This document shows, piece after piece, positions 22,001-34,000 of a stretch of 64,000 bases of DNA. Numbering within the stretch: position 1 is the first letter of the stretch; each line of letters opens with the position of its first letter. Under the pieces are notes generated by a model that was not told the origin of the DNA, ran no database searches, and saw only the letters and a list, made by a program, of their open reading frames with translations. The DNA is from Gymnorhina tibicen (Eukaryota > Chordata > Aves > Passeriformes > Artamidae), in contig VXAZ01009653.1 in the NCBI GenBank assembly GCA_013399875.1, positions 909,182 through 973,181 on the forward strand. Reading direction: 5' to 3'. The translations under genes and the position numbers were made by a program.

Positions 22001-25000
22001 AAAAATGGAGCAGAGCTCCTGTTCCTCCTGACAGCATCATGCTAATACCAGTTCTGGTCTCCCTGCCTTTTGCTGCTGAACAAATGATGACAATCTTACC
22101 GGTACTGTCCACTTACTTTCCAGTTCAGTTGATTGGCCCAGTGAGATGGTCCTGAGACTGCTGCTGCCACTAGTTTAATTTATTTAGCAATATAAGTGCT
22201 TCTACTTGTGACTGACTTAGCTGCGTGGCATTGAATTCACTTTCTTTCTCAGAGTAGAGTTGGTTAAGAGCCTTGAGGTAGCGTGGAGGTCACGTGCTGG
22301 AAAGAAATAGCAAAGCTGAATAGCTTTGTAATACAGCACAACAACAGGTAATGGGATATCTGCTCCAGTCAGGCTGTCTGTGTACTGGCAGAAAGGGAGA
22401 CTACAGCACTTTAGCTCTGGAGTCTGACTGTGGGCTGAGAAGTGCCCTGTGAACAGTGAAGGAGAAAAGAGGCTGTAAAAGCTAAGCCATGGAGCACTTT
22501 GACTGGAGTTTCTGCTTTTTCTTTGTTGCTGGAAACTGGCAATGTTGACACAAACCTATGTAAACGCATAGGTTATGTGTGAGTCAGGCTGGAATAAAAA
22601 AAATTCTCTAGCATCTTTGAAACTCTTCCCTTGCACCACTTCGTGCCTTCTCAGTACGAGTCAGAACTGCAGATGCATGGTTAGTAGGTGTAATGGCAGC
22701 TGTTTGTGCTTTGGAAAATGACTGATGATTGATTCACACCCATTAAGATGCAGAATCGTGCTGAAGGAAGCATCGATAAGAGCAGGGACACGCTCTAGTC
22801 CTTGGTTTTGAGACGCTCTCTCCAGCGTTGTCACCCAGGAGTTTCCTATCGTACATCTGTCAGTGCTTTCGTGTCGTAATGTTCTTTTTCTCCCTCTGTA
22901 CGTGTGCGGAGAAGGGGTCCAGCAGGGAAAGGTGCTGTGTAAGCCCAACGATCCTTCCCTTTTTTTGGCTTGCAGACTCTAATCCAAGGCATGTGTGTTT
23001 GAACCCACAGCCAAAGGTTCAGCAAGGAATTAATTCTGTCAGGTACTTTCTGGCTCTGTGAGGCTGTTTTCCTACACATAACAGCTAATGTCATCTTTGG
23101 AAGTATTTCTTGGCTGGAGAAACGTGATGGAGCCCAAACTGCCAAAAACCTTGGATTATAGAGATTGTTTTAGAACTTCCTCTACTGTACTGGCATTTTA
23201 TTTCAATTTTGAAACCAAGAGTCTTTCTGTAAATTGGAAACATGTGTATTAGTCAAGTTGGATGACGTGTTTTTGTCTAGTTGGCTCAAAGTCAGAGGGT
23301 AATGTGCCTTTCTTAAAGGGGTTGGACTGAAGGTTTCTTTCTTTCAAGAATAGATGGGCCTCTTCCAAGGTCTGATCAGCTATCCTGCTGTAGCCCTGGT
23401 TTGCTTGTATTTCCAGAAAGGTTAAGTGACCCCCGTTAGTAGAATCCAATGTTTTCTGATGAAACTGAAGTTGTTTTTGCTTTTTTAAGAACTGCTGGTA
23501 AATTTCTTCTTCCCTTTACTCATCAGTCTCGGCTGCATGAGTAACCATGCAGTAATGCCTCCTATCAGCAAATTGGTGCTATACTCTGACTCTTCTGTTT
23601 GTTCTGGAAGAGCCTTTGCTAAGGAGCTGCATCACGATGAATAACCGAAAATGTAGAACCAAGGCAATTTTTGACGGCTGATTTTTAGCAAAGGTAGGCG
23701 TACAATGTTTTCTGTTGTCCATGCACCCAGTCATGCAGCAGCATATGGTAGGCAGAGAGGAAAAAGGTCCACCTTTGCCAGCTTTCTGCCTGCAGCCTTG
23801 CTTTGTTGTGCTGACCCATGCTGTGCTGCCACGTTTTCAGATGGTCTCCTGAGAACCGAGAGTTTCTGGAAACGCTGGCTGTAGGTTACCTTTCTCTAGT
23901 CAGAAAAACAAAACCTGTTCTAAATGTATGGTTTTAGCAGAGTACACAGGGGTAAAAGGTGTCTTGGAGGAATCTGAAACAGCCTGTGGGGCATGGAAGA
24001 AAGGAGATGCGAGTGTGCAAAGATGTAAACCACACTCGCTTCCTCTGGGTAGAATCCTAAAAGTATTAACCCTGCACAGAGAAGATGCTGGTGCCCAGCC
24101 TGGTGAGCTTCCCGGTCTTAAGACACATTTATGCAGTGTGTGGTGCTCTGAAGGTACCATGCTGGGCTCAGCTGGAAGAGTAGAACCAGAGTTTAAAACA
24201 TGTCTGGTTGTGGTGGCCGGGCCCTGGCACCCTGGTGCTTCTGCACCTACACAACATTTGTCTCCCTGAGAATCCTCCATTTTTATCTCCATGAGTGTGA
24301 CACCATATGACTCCTGGTCTGCAAAACCCGATCTCCTCCAGTCTGGAGAAAGGGGTAAGCAAAATCAGTTCAGTCTTACCGTGTCTTGTCTCTTTTTGTT
24401 CTTTTCTCCTTAATTCTTGATGCCTTTCTGAGCAGGGGAACATCTGTGGTCTCCAGGTTAACAAAGCTCCTTTGTTTAAATGTTGATCCAGTAAAGCAAG
24501 CAGTGCTTAAAGCAGATGCTGGTGTGGATTTTTAGTGCTCTTTATTTTTCGTTATTAGGGAAAGTGAGAAATTCTCACCCAGAAGAACATATCCCATTAG
24601 GCATGACTCTGGAGATTAAGGGTAGGAAGTCAGGTGCTTTCTCTGACTTAATCCCAAGGCTCTGAATGTGGATTAAGGAGCTGTGCCACAAGTCTTCTTG
24701 ATCTCTTGCTTGTATTTTGGTATTATATTTATTTTTGAACCTGTAAACAAAAACCCTGTCCCTTGAGTAAGAGAGAGAGGGAAGTTACGGGCCTGTGTCA
24801 CATCAGGTTTCTTGCTGTGTTCCTTCAGAACAGACAGTTGGAGGAACAAGCACCCTCCAATCCCTTGGAATATCTGTCCTTTTTTTCTGTTCTTTCTGTT
24901 TTATTTGGTTTGAGTTTTTTTCCTCTCCTTTTTCTTCTAGGACAAGGCTAATTTTACCCCTCTTATCCTGCTCCCCTTCCCCCACCAGCACTTGCTGATG

Positions 25001-28000
25001 GAAAGGGTGAAGTCCAGAGTGGATGATGTTTGCGTTGATAAGACTGTGCTGTGGCAGAGCTTGCCCGGTCACCTCGGTGTCTCCCCTTCCAGGGGACCTG
25101 TACCTGTAAGGAGGGGTGTGCTGAGGGCAAAACGATGATGGCCAAAGCTTCTCCTGAGGTCATTCTTTTACGGTCTTTGATGTCAAGTGAATTTGCTTGG
25201 GTGGCTGCAAGCAAGCAGTGAGTAAGGTGGTGCTCACTCTTAATTTTCTTGGGGTGGAGGGGAGTCAGCACCTTGTTTGCATTACCCTCTTGGTGACTGT
25301 CAGTCCTCTTCTTGTTTCTGTTTTAACTCTCAGTAGTAACCCTTCCACCAGTTACGGTGAGATTTCCCATTCCCCCTGAGCGAGTAGGAGAACTTGGCTT
25401 GTTTTCAACGGAATGGGATTCCCATAGCTGGGGGAAGGGATGTGATGGCTGGGAATTTATTTGCTCGGAGATTCAGATGAGACCTGAGTAATTTTGGAAT
25501 ATATTAGGATTACCTTCTGTGCTGAACCTCAATTCTCACTTTTAAGACACGAATAAGACTCAGAATACTTGGGGACTTATTGATGTATGCTGAGTTAATA
25601 AAAATAACAATAATAATAATAACATCCAAGCCCAATAACCTTGCTCCTCTGTTGGCAAGGCTGTCTGTACTTTCTGGGTATGTCATCCTACCAGTTCTTT
25701 GTTTTAGCTGATGACAATGATTAACAAGACAGATGAGCTAAAATCGAGGAGGATCAAGTTCATGCAAGACTACTAGTCCTGGGGATGCATTCATACGACA
25801 GTCTGAAAAAACAAAAAAGTCGTCACTGTTAGAAATCCTCTCCTTTCTTCCTCTTCAAGAGGTGACTGATGTTGTGTTGCAGTGGTCAAAAACTGGGAAT
25901 TGGCTACATTTTTTCTCAAACCAGAAATTGCTTTTGCTGCACGGTGGAAGGGTCTCCAGGTGTCTGGTGAATAGTGGCTGTGGGGCAGAGCCAGGCTGAT
26001 GCTATTTCATCTTTTTTTCCCATATTAGATAAACTAAGAAAAAGCAAAACACAGAGCACTTTCATGTTGCAAAGGCTTTCATTTCAAACTTTTTCTTTTC
26101 CTTTTTTTTTTAGATTTCTGCATAATGAGCCACTTACAGTTTTTGAGTTTGATCTTGTAATTGTGAGCTTTAGGGTTTGGTAAGCTGCAAATGCGCACGT
26201 TTTTGCAAAGTAGTCATTTGTGTGCTAAGGCTGCAAGGCTATTCTCTTGCAAGAAAAAAGAAAAGTAGGTTAGCGTGCAATTCCACGGCCACAGCAGTTG
26301 GTGTAACTCGGTCACGATGCTTGTGCCGATCCCTTCTCCAGGCACTGGGAGATGAGGGTAACGTTTGCAATAACGTGTGCTCTCACATGCTGATCAGGTT
26401 GCTTGCTTCAGCAGATGTGATGTGTGCCAGCCCTCTTTTCAGTTATTATTTTAACAAACGAGCGTTTTTTGGTCAGTGGTAAGGGCAGCATTGAAAGCAT
26501 CCAGGGAAAGAGCTGACGCTCCCCTTCACCTTCGCTTAAACTGGAGCTGCACCCTCGGGTTGCGGCTTCCTCGGTCAGTACTAAATGCTTTTTCTGGCTG
26601 ATATGGCTCAGAATGGTGCCACACGTGCATATGCATGAAAGCCCTTTGTAGTGTGAAATTAGGGATGAAAGATATTGCTAATCAGCCCTAACAATGCGGG
26701 ACTTATTCCTGGACAAGGGGAAAAGGGAATGCGGGGAATGGATGTTTCACAAATGTATAACACATTCAGACGCGTTGTTATGCCAGTGTTGGTGTCTGTG
26801 CACGGACACCCTTTTCAGGCTGTAAAATGCTGCTGTTCATGCAGGGAATTTAAACAAGCCTTCTATTCAGCACGGAAATTCAAAATAACGCCAAAATCCA
26901 AATGGAGGCACTTCAGTTGCATAATAGTGTCTATTACAAGGAGGCCTTGGTGCAGTAGATGATGTAATGCTCCTTAAGATAAGGCCCAAGCTGGGGTTGG
27001 GGAAAGAGGGAAGACGGTGTCAGTGACAGAGACACTAAAAGTATTGCTAATGGTATCAAAGCTATCCATAGGGTGTTAATTAGCACGCCTGAATAATTCC
27101 GAAGTTGATTGTGTTACAACTGTACATGTGGAAAAGCTGCTTGGTGCTACCTGTTCTCTCTGATTATAATCGCTTTTTCCCTGGGGTGAGCTTTCTTGCA
27201 GTTCAACAGTGTGCTCAAGTTCCTGTAGCTGATAAATTGGTAATTTTGAACCTTGCTATAGGAGCTAAGAATGGCTCAGTTTGCCAAAGAGATGGTTTCT
27301 GTTGCTTGCTGAAATTGTAATGCTCTGCACTGGGGCTGTGCCTGTGGCTGTTACTGTTCCGAGGCCTCCGTTAGGTGGTTACTTTATTTCCTCCTTAAAT
27401 TTGTGCTTAGTATAAACTTATTTTCTTTACTTTAGGAACAGTCCTTTGTTGCATCCTCAGTGCAAGTGCCTCCAGTCTGGTTTTGGACTGCCATGGTCAG
27501 AGGGGTGACACAGGATTGCTGCCTTACCTATGGCCCGCCCCATCCCCTTTCTCCCTGGTTTTACAGTATTCACTCCAGGAAATGCTGAGAAAGTCGGGAG
27601 TAATGGAATTCATGAAATTCAAGCTGTGCTTCAATGAAAACGTGTTTTCAATTTCTGCCTCCTCGGGAGCCTGAGACTGAACTGTAATTGTTGGCGCTGG
27701 GTGGGGGCTGGGGCCGGGATGAATGGAAGTGGCAGAGTCAGCGCTCTGCAGAGCCGCTCGCCGGCATCTCGCCGCTCTCGGCATTCAAAGGCCGGGGTGT
27801 GCTTTGTGGCAGCTTCAGGAAGCGTTTTTGTATTCAGCTGTCCAAAAAGCCCAGGCGTTTTCCTGCTGGGTTTGATCTGGCTGTCAGGGTCTGAATGACA
27901 GCGACGTGTTGGAGAGGAACGTGATGGGAGAAGCATCGGCTGGGGGTGGTTTATCCCCCGTCTCTGCTCTTGATCCTGCTCACGGTGTCCTTTGAGTGTC

Positions 28001-28010
28001 CTGCAGCCGA
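19021..28010. other. Intronic sequence, no gene recognised
   Basis: Nine kilobases with no convincing gene. The best coding-like stretch is at 24941-25133 (strong acceptor, 63 open codons, stop), reported as a finding. An (AAT)n stretch lies at 25601-25622. Other short open frames lack starts, motifs or splice support. Confidence 0.5.
25601..25622. repeat. AAT-type microsatellite
   Basis: Imperfect run AAAATAACAATAATAATAATAA, about five AAT units with one interruption. Confidence 0.85.
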
Positions 28011-28200
28011 TTAAGGGTGAGAATTATAATGGTGACTCAAAAGCCTTTGGTAAAACTCATTAATTCATTCCTCCTTTAATTAGACACCCAGCCATGGGCT
28101 TATAATTATCAGAGCCCAGGAACGTTTGCAGCTGTAATAAGCTGTGCTGCATCAATTGCAGAAATAATGGATTTTTGGCAAATGCGGATATGGTGAGCTC
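28011..28200. promoter_or_regulatory. Candidate conserved noncoding element (homeodomain-core rich)
   Basis: Contains many TAAT/ATTA cores in about 130 bases: GAATTATAATGG, CTCATTAATTCATT, CTTTAATTAGAC, CTTATAATTATC and GCTGTAATAAGC. Such clustering without coding capacity is typical of developmental enhancers. This is inference; conservation cannot be tested here. Confidence 0.25.
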
Positions 28201-31020
28201 TTCTTAGGTCTGGTTTTTGGTGAGGAACATGCAAGGGCATAGAAATGAAAGAAGCAACTGAGTGTGTGTTGTGACTGACCTCTGGCTGAATCTTGCCTTG
28301 TGGTGTTGAACTAAGAGGAAAGGGTGGAGTTGTCCTGCTTATAAATATATTTTTTTTTCCTTTGGGAGGTGTAAAAATGTAACTTTCAAAGAGAGAAAAG
28401 AGGAAGGAGAATCTAATGAAAATATTATCATAATACGGAATATTGTCTTAAACCTTTAATACCTGAGGGAATTACACTTTTGGAATAAGTGTAACCAGAA
28501 CAGTTGCAGACATTGCACACAGTGCCCATTTTGCTTTTGGGAAGTTAGGGAATAGCTGAGTGTTCTACAACGAAAAGTACCAGGTGCTTTTTTTGAGTCT
28601 TCTGGGGGAAGAAAATCAATAGTGAACTTCTATTATTTTGTAATCTCTTCTTGTTTCTGAAATGGGAAGGAAGGTAATTTTCAGAACTAATTTGTGCAGC
28701 TGGCCCCCAGCAACAAATGATTGGGGTCTTCTGAGAGAAGCTTGTGCTGTTTCTGGTACCTTTGAAATGCTCATGGGCTTTTTTTCTTTTGCAGAAGAAG
28801 AACTAGAGGGAAGGCTGAAAGGATTTCAGGGAAGAACTTATTTCTACCCTATTGCATCTCTACTTGTAGTTCTGATCCCTGCGAATGCCATGGCAGACCC
28901 TGAAAATATGATCCCCTTTTAGCATTGGACTGACAGGCTGTCAAGTGCAAGCAATCCAGAGAAAGGCACAGACCTGGGAAAAGGCTAGGGATGGAGATAG
29001 CTGGCTGCCACTGGGCTTAGACAGATATGATTGAAGAGATAGGTTTCCTTTTTTGGTATTTTTTCCCTTAGGATTTTTAACTTGAGTAAGGTTAGAATGA
29101 GCGCTTTGGACTTGAGGAAATGGGAGCTGTTGCACAAGAGTAGATCAGAGGTACTGCTAGGCAATGGCAAGTACTAATGTTCGTGTTCCCTTAAGAGGGA
29201 AACTGTTTCAATTGGAGTAGGTGGCAGGAAAAAATGGATCAGCTGTGTTTTGGGTCTTTTTCTGTCTGGTTTTAGTGGAAAGCACAGATAGTACATCCAG
29301 TGAGGATGGAATGATTTGTTTGACACTTCTGTAGCTAAACAGAAGTCTTTACTTCTGATGAGGGTGCTATTTTAAAACCACTGTACAACACTTCTTGTGT
29401 GCCTTTTTGTATTTCAAAATGTGGCTGCTGTCTTCTGTTTGTCCTTCCCATCCTCTCCCCACACAGTCTTGAGTTATTGTTGGTTTGTGAGACTGAGTAG
29501 TGCCTGGAACTTGGGTAGGACAGGGCTTCATCCCTGGCCTCAGATGTCAGATATGCGGGGTCTGCTGGTCTTTCCTTATATATGTCTATATTTAAGATTC
29601 TTACAGGTTAGACAACAAATGTTGGATCAGCCCGAGTAGACAAATTAGCAGGAGCAGAAAATTTACAATAGGTTAAAATTGCCTTTCAATCTCATAAGTA
29701 CAGCTTGGTAAATATCCTGCTGAGGTTCTTGGCTGGTCCCGGAGACCATGTTCTGGGGCAGGTTTTGTACTCTAGCAGTGAACCTCTTGATCACTGCAGA
29801 CATTGGGGGTTTTTTTGAGCTTTTTCAGCCTGACCTGCTGCAAACTAAAAATCTCTTCAAACGCGAGCTCTTCAGTGTTTTAAATGCTTCAACATTAAAT
29901 GGCAAGCTGAAGATGATGAATATAAACCACGTCAGGTGCTGTTGACAGAACCCTCCGTGTGGCCAAACGGTGCTCTGGGAGGTGCTTCCGAGGTCCTTGC
30001 GTTAGCAGGCGGCTCTTGGAGGAGCCGTGTGAACGATCGTAGGTGCTGGGAGCGTTCTGCTGAGGTGTAAATAACAAGGTTGGACAGTTTACGCTGGCTC
30101 TGCTGTTTTTATTAGTGCAGCTTAGCTTTTGCCTCGGGTGATGTGGAGGTTATGGGAGAAGGAGGAAGGGACAAGCTGTGAACTCGCCTGCTCTCCCAGC
30201 AGAGGATGATGAGAAGGTACGGGGATCTGGTTACCCTAATCCCCCCTTGGCATGTTAATTCTTCTTGTCTCTGTACTTGTATCTTATGTCTGAAATTCTT
30301 ACTGAGGCAACTGCTTGCTGGGTCACGTGTGTCTCACTGCAGTGCCCTTTCAACCTTTTTTGTGTGGATTTTGTTGCAGCTATTAAAATTCAGTTGGCTG
30401 CTATAGTATTTCATCGCCGTTAATTTTGTTCCCAAGAAAATGTTGCTCTCAGACATGGCTGCTTGTCTTATTCCTGTCCTAAATACATTTACTAGTTATT
30501 TGCTACATATGACATCTTCTGCCTGTGATTGACCCACCTCTTAATGTCCTCTGCAGATCCAAGTTCGTTTTTGTGGATAGATCTGAATCATCTTCTGCTG
30601 ATGGGAGGAGATGTCCCTCTTGGACCACAGCAGTGACAAATACCACTGATGAAATGTAGTTCTGCAGGTATAACCTATGGGCAGCACTTCCATCACTGAC
30701 TTAATTATTAGGTTTGGTTTGCATGTGCTGGCTCCAGCAAGGGTGGTCTTGATTATGTGACACAATAAATGAAATACAAGGTTCCTAAGCAAGAACCAGT
30801 TTCAAGGATAGGTTCATCGAGGTTCAAGTTCAAACCAGCCATGTCTGTTTTTCTTTGCCCAAGTGAAATTTGCTGCTTTGTCTGATGTAGTGAATGTTGA
30901 GCTTCCTTTCTAACATCTGTGCCTTCAGATGGGATTCACCAGCAGTTTAGTTCTTTACTTCCTGCTCACAAACACATCCATCAGCATTTCTTTGATACTT
31001 AAGCTAGTCCTACAAGGCTG

Positions 31021-31080
31021 TCATCCTTGAGGATGTGATCAGCTAGGCTTTTATCCTTGAGTTTGTGCTCAACTAGCCTT
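31021..31080. repeat. 30-base tandem duplication (two diverged copies)
   Basis: Copies at 31021-31050 and 31051-31080 match at 24 of 30 positions, sharing ATCCTTGAG and a CTAG-CTT end. The preceding 20 bases (AAGCTAGTCC...) may be a third, decayed copy. Confidence 0.75.
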
Positions 31081-34000
31081 TGACATGCTGTTGCCTTCCA
31101 ACAAGTCACTGGTCATGTCTCCTGGGAAAGCAGAGATTTTGAGTATTTTCTCTGTAGCTGCACTCAGACCTCGGTCAGTGCGTGGTCATGGCCTTGTGCT
31201 GTGGATATGGCTAACTGTAAACAGGGCTGAGAGCTTCTGGAAACTGGCGTCGTCCTCAGCTTTATTCCCAGTGAAGAATACTTTTTTCCTGTTAAGAGCA
31301 GGACACGTGTGGAACGGAACTGCAGCGCTGTTCTAGCGCTGCAGTAAGGAAGTGCTTACACACGGTGGAAAATTTGATGTTAACTGCAAGTTGTATATTC
31401 TTTTTGTAGCCAAAACATTAACTGCACTGGGATAAGAAACTTGTTCTTGGTACCCCTGTGGTTTGGCCTGCGTGGCTCTTTGTGTTCCAGGACAGTATTT
31501 GAGCTGGTGTGGATGAGTGTGCTGTGGGTGAGGAGGAGTTCACGTACCACCAGCTGGGGGAACGGTGCTGGCCACTGCGTGCGGCCATCAGTGCTGCACT
31601 TGGGGTGCTGGCTCTTGCACAGTCCTGGCTGTAAAGATCTACAGCTCTTCCACTGCTGCTGAGTGGGGTTCTCAGTAGGTAGGAAAGCATCTTGTGTGAT
31701 TCCCAGCTGCTCACAAGGAACGGGGTCTTTAGGCTATTTAAGTTGCACTCTTGCTGTCGTGTATTTACCATCCAGGCAGCAGCCAGATAACCCCCCAAGC
31801 TTGTGCCCCTGGTAAAAAGGCTTCCAAGTGGGGTTACACATTCCAGGCACGTCCACTGCCCTGCTCTGCTGGCTCAAGCTGAGTTAGTCATGCGTCTCAC
31901 CAAGCGTGTCAGAGCTGAGACGATCTGTCTCTCTTGCTTCTGCTCTCTAAATCCGTGCTCTATAAAAGACAGTAATCAACAAAAGGGCAGTTGGAGTTGT
32001 TGAGCCTGGTTACATGATCTTGTCACTTCTTTCACCCTGATCTTCAGAGATAGTGTTTTGAGTGCAGAAGTATTTTCAGGGGCCTGGGAAAGTGGCTGGG
32101 ACTGTACTGTTCAGCTGTAGGGTACTGTCTCAAATTAAATAGTGGCAGCCAGTGACAGGAAAATGAAAAGCTCATTTTTTAGGAGAAAACCAAATGAAAA
32201 CTTGATGCCATGCCTCATGGTCATATTTTGTGTCTGGAAGCTACTGCTAATGCTCCCAGTCATTACATGTGAGATTGCACTATCATGTCTTTAAATGTAT
32301 GCAAAAACCTGTTCATGTGCTTTCCCTTACATGTTTTCCACCTGAGGGCGTAACCTAGTGACAATACAATCACTTCCATAGCAACCAGCATGTCATAAAC
32401 AGGGTTATGGCACCTAGACAGGATGGAGGCACACAGAATTCAGGAAGGAAGTGCCCCCTCATGTAAATACCCTCATTATCATGGAGCAAAACAGGGTAAA
32501 TAGTGATGTGTGTGTGTGGCACCCAGGGGCTGTGTCAGCAGAGAACAGGGGAGGAGGAAGGGCACAGGTTCACGTGTGTGGTGTGTCCTTAAGCTAATGC
32601 TACAAAGCCTTAAGAAGGTGAATCTGTGTCGTTAGAAAGGCAAGGTAAACCCTAGAGGGAGCCTGTTACTGATCTCAAGGTGCAAGTGCACCAGGCTGCA
32701 TTGTCTCAGCTAATGAGATTAAAACCCTGAAGGCACCAGGGACACATTCTAGCCATCTCTTGCCTTCCTTCTCTCCACTTCCCAGTCATGGACACTCTTA
32801 TCCTCCAGTCTGTAGAGGGTAAGGTTTGTCTGTGATAAAGTACTGCATTTTTTCCCACTAATGCTGTCTGTAGAGTTAAATTAAAATACTTTCTCAATAC
32901 ACATTCAAGCTTGCTCTCTCTTTTAGTATGAACTTGAGCTGTTTTATTGTCAAAGATGATGGGAAGAACCAGCAAAATCAAAAGCTTCTGTCTTTAGCTC
33001 CTTCTGCAGAGAAGAAAAACAGTGTCTTGTAATGTTCTTCTGCAGACCCATAAAGGAAAGAGAACTACTTTACTTGCACACAGTTACTGCCAGTGGTATT
33101 GTAGTTGGTTTTATGCTGCATAGATTTAAGTGAGAACAGTTACTGAGTGCTTTGTAAGAGTGTTTGAGCAGCTGCTCTGCTCTACTTTGTTCTGCAGTTT
33201 ATGCACCACTTGCTTTCATTCAATAAAAAGCAGCATGAAAACACGGGAGTTATTGCAGATATTTGGTCTGTGGCTTCAGGGTGTCTTATCATGGGGCTGC
33301 TCAAAACTTCCTTCTAGTGAATTGCTCTCACTCTTTGCAGTGTTTGGGTGATGTAACGAATGACTCGATTGCTTCAGTCAGTCAAAAGTACTGTTTGGCT
33401 CTCTCCCAGAAGCTTTAACACCTGCTAAAAGGGTGAGGAATTCTGGGCAACTGCTGCCAGTCCTTAAGTGCTGTGAAAAGTCTCTTGTCAAAGATCCAGC
33501 TTTCTGTCCAGGTTGGGAGTCAAGATAATGTTTCCCACTAATCTAATGGGCTTGGTCAGAGTGGCTCTAACTCTGTATTGTTGCCCAAACCACTTTTTGT
33601 AGTGATGGTGTTTTTAGAGAGCTGAGTTTGTGGAAAGGGATCCTGATCGCTAGCAGTGATACAAAACTGCTGAGGAGGACATGACTCTCTTCTTTTTATT
33701 GTATTTTTACTGCTGGTCCTGCAGTCAGTGAGGTCTGACAGCCCCACCTGATTAGAGAAGAAGCTTCAGTAAGAGATACTGGGAGTCCTACACTGGGGCA
33801 GGTTCCTGATTAGGATGCTCGCTGAAAATACATTCACAAATGAGGCTTAAAATACCTGTCTATAAAGAATAGAGAGAAAAATTCCCTGTAGGGAAGAGTG
33901 GATCTCAAGCCTGAGATATTTCAAGTGCAAGTTGAATGTATGGGGAGGCCTGGCTTAAAAATATGTATAAAACTACTCAAATGCAAAATGATACACCTGG

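Noticed and set aside
30815..30840. tRNA B-box-like GGTTCAAGTTC
   Set aside because: No A box at the right distance and no cloverleaf can be drawn.
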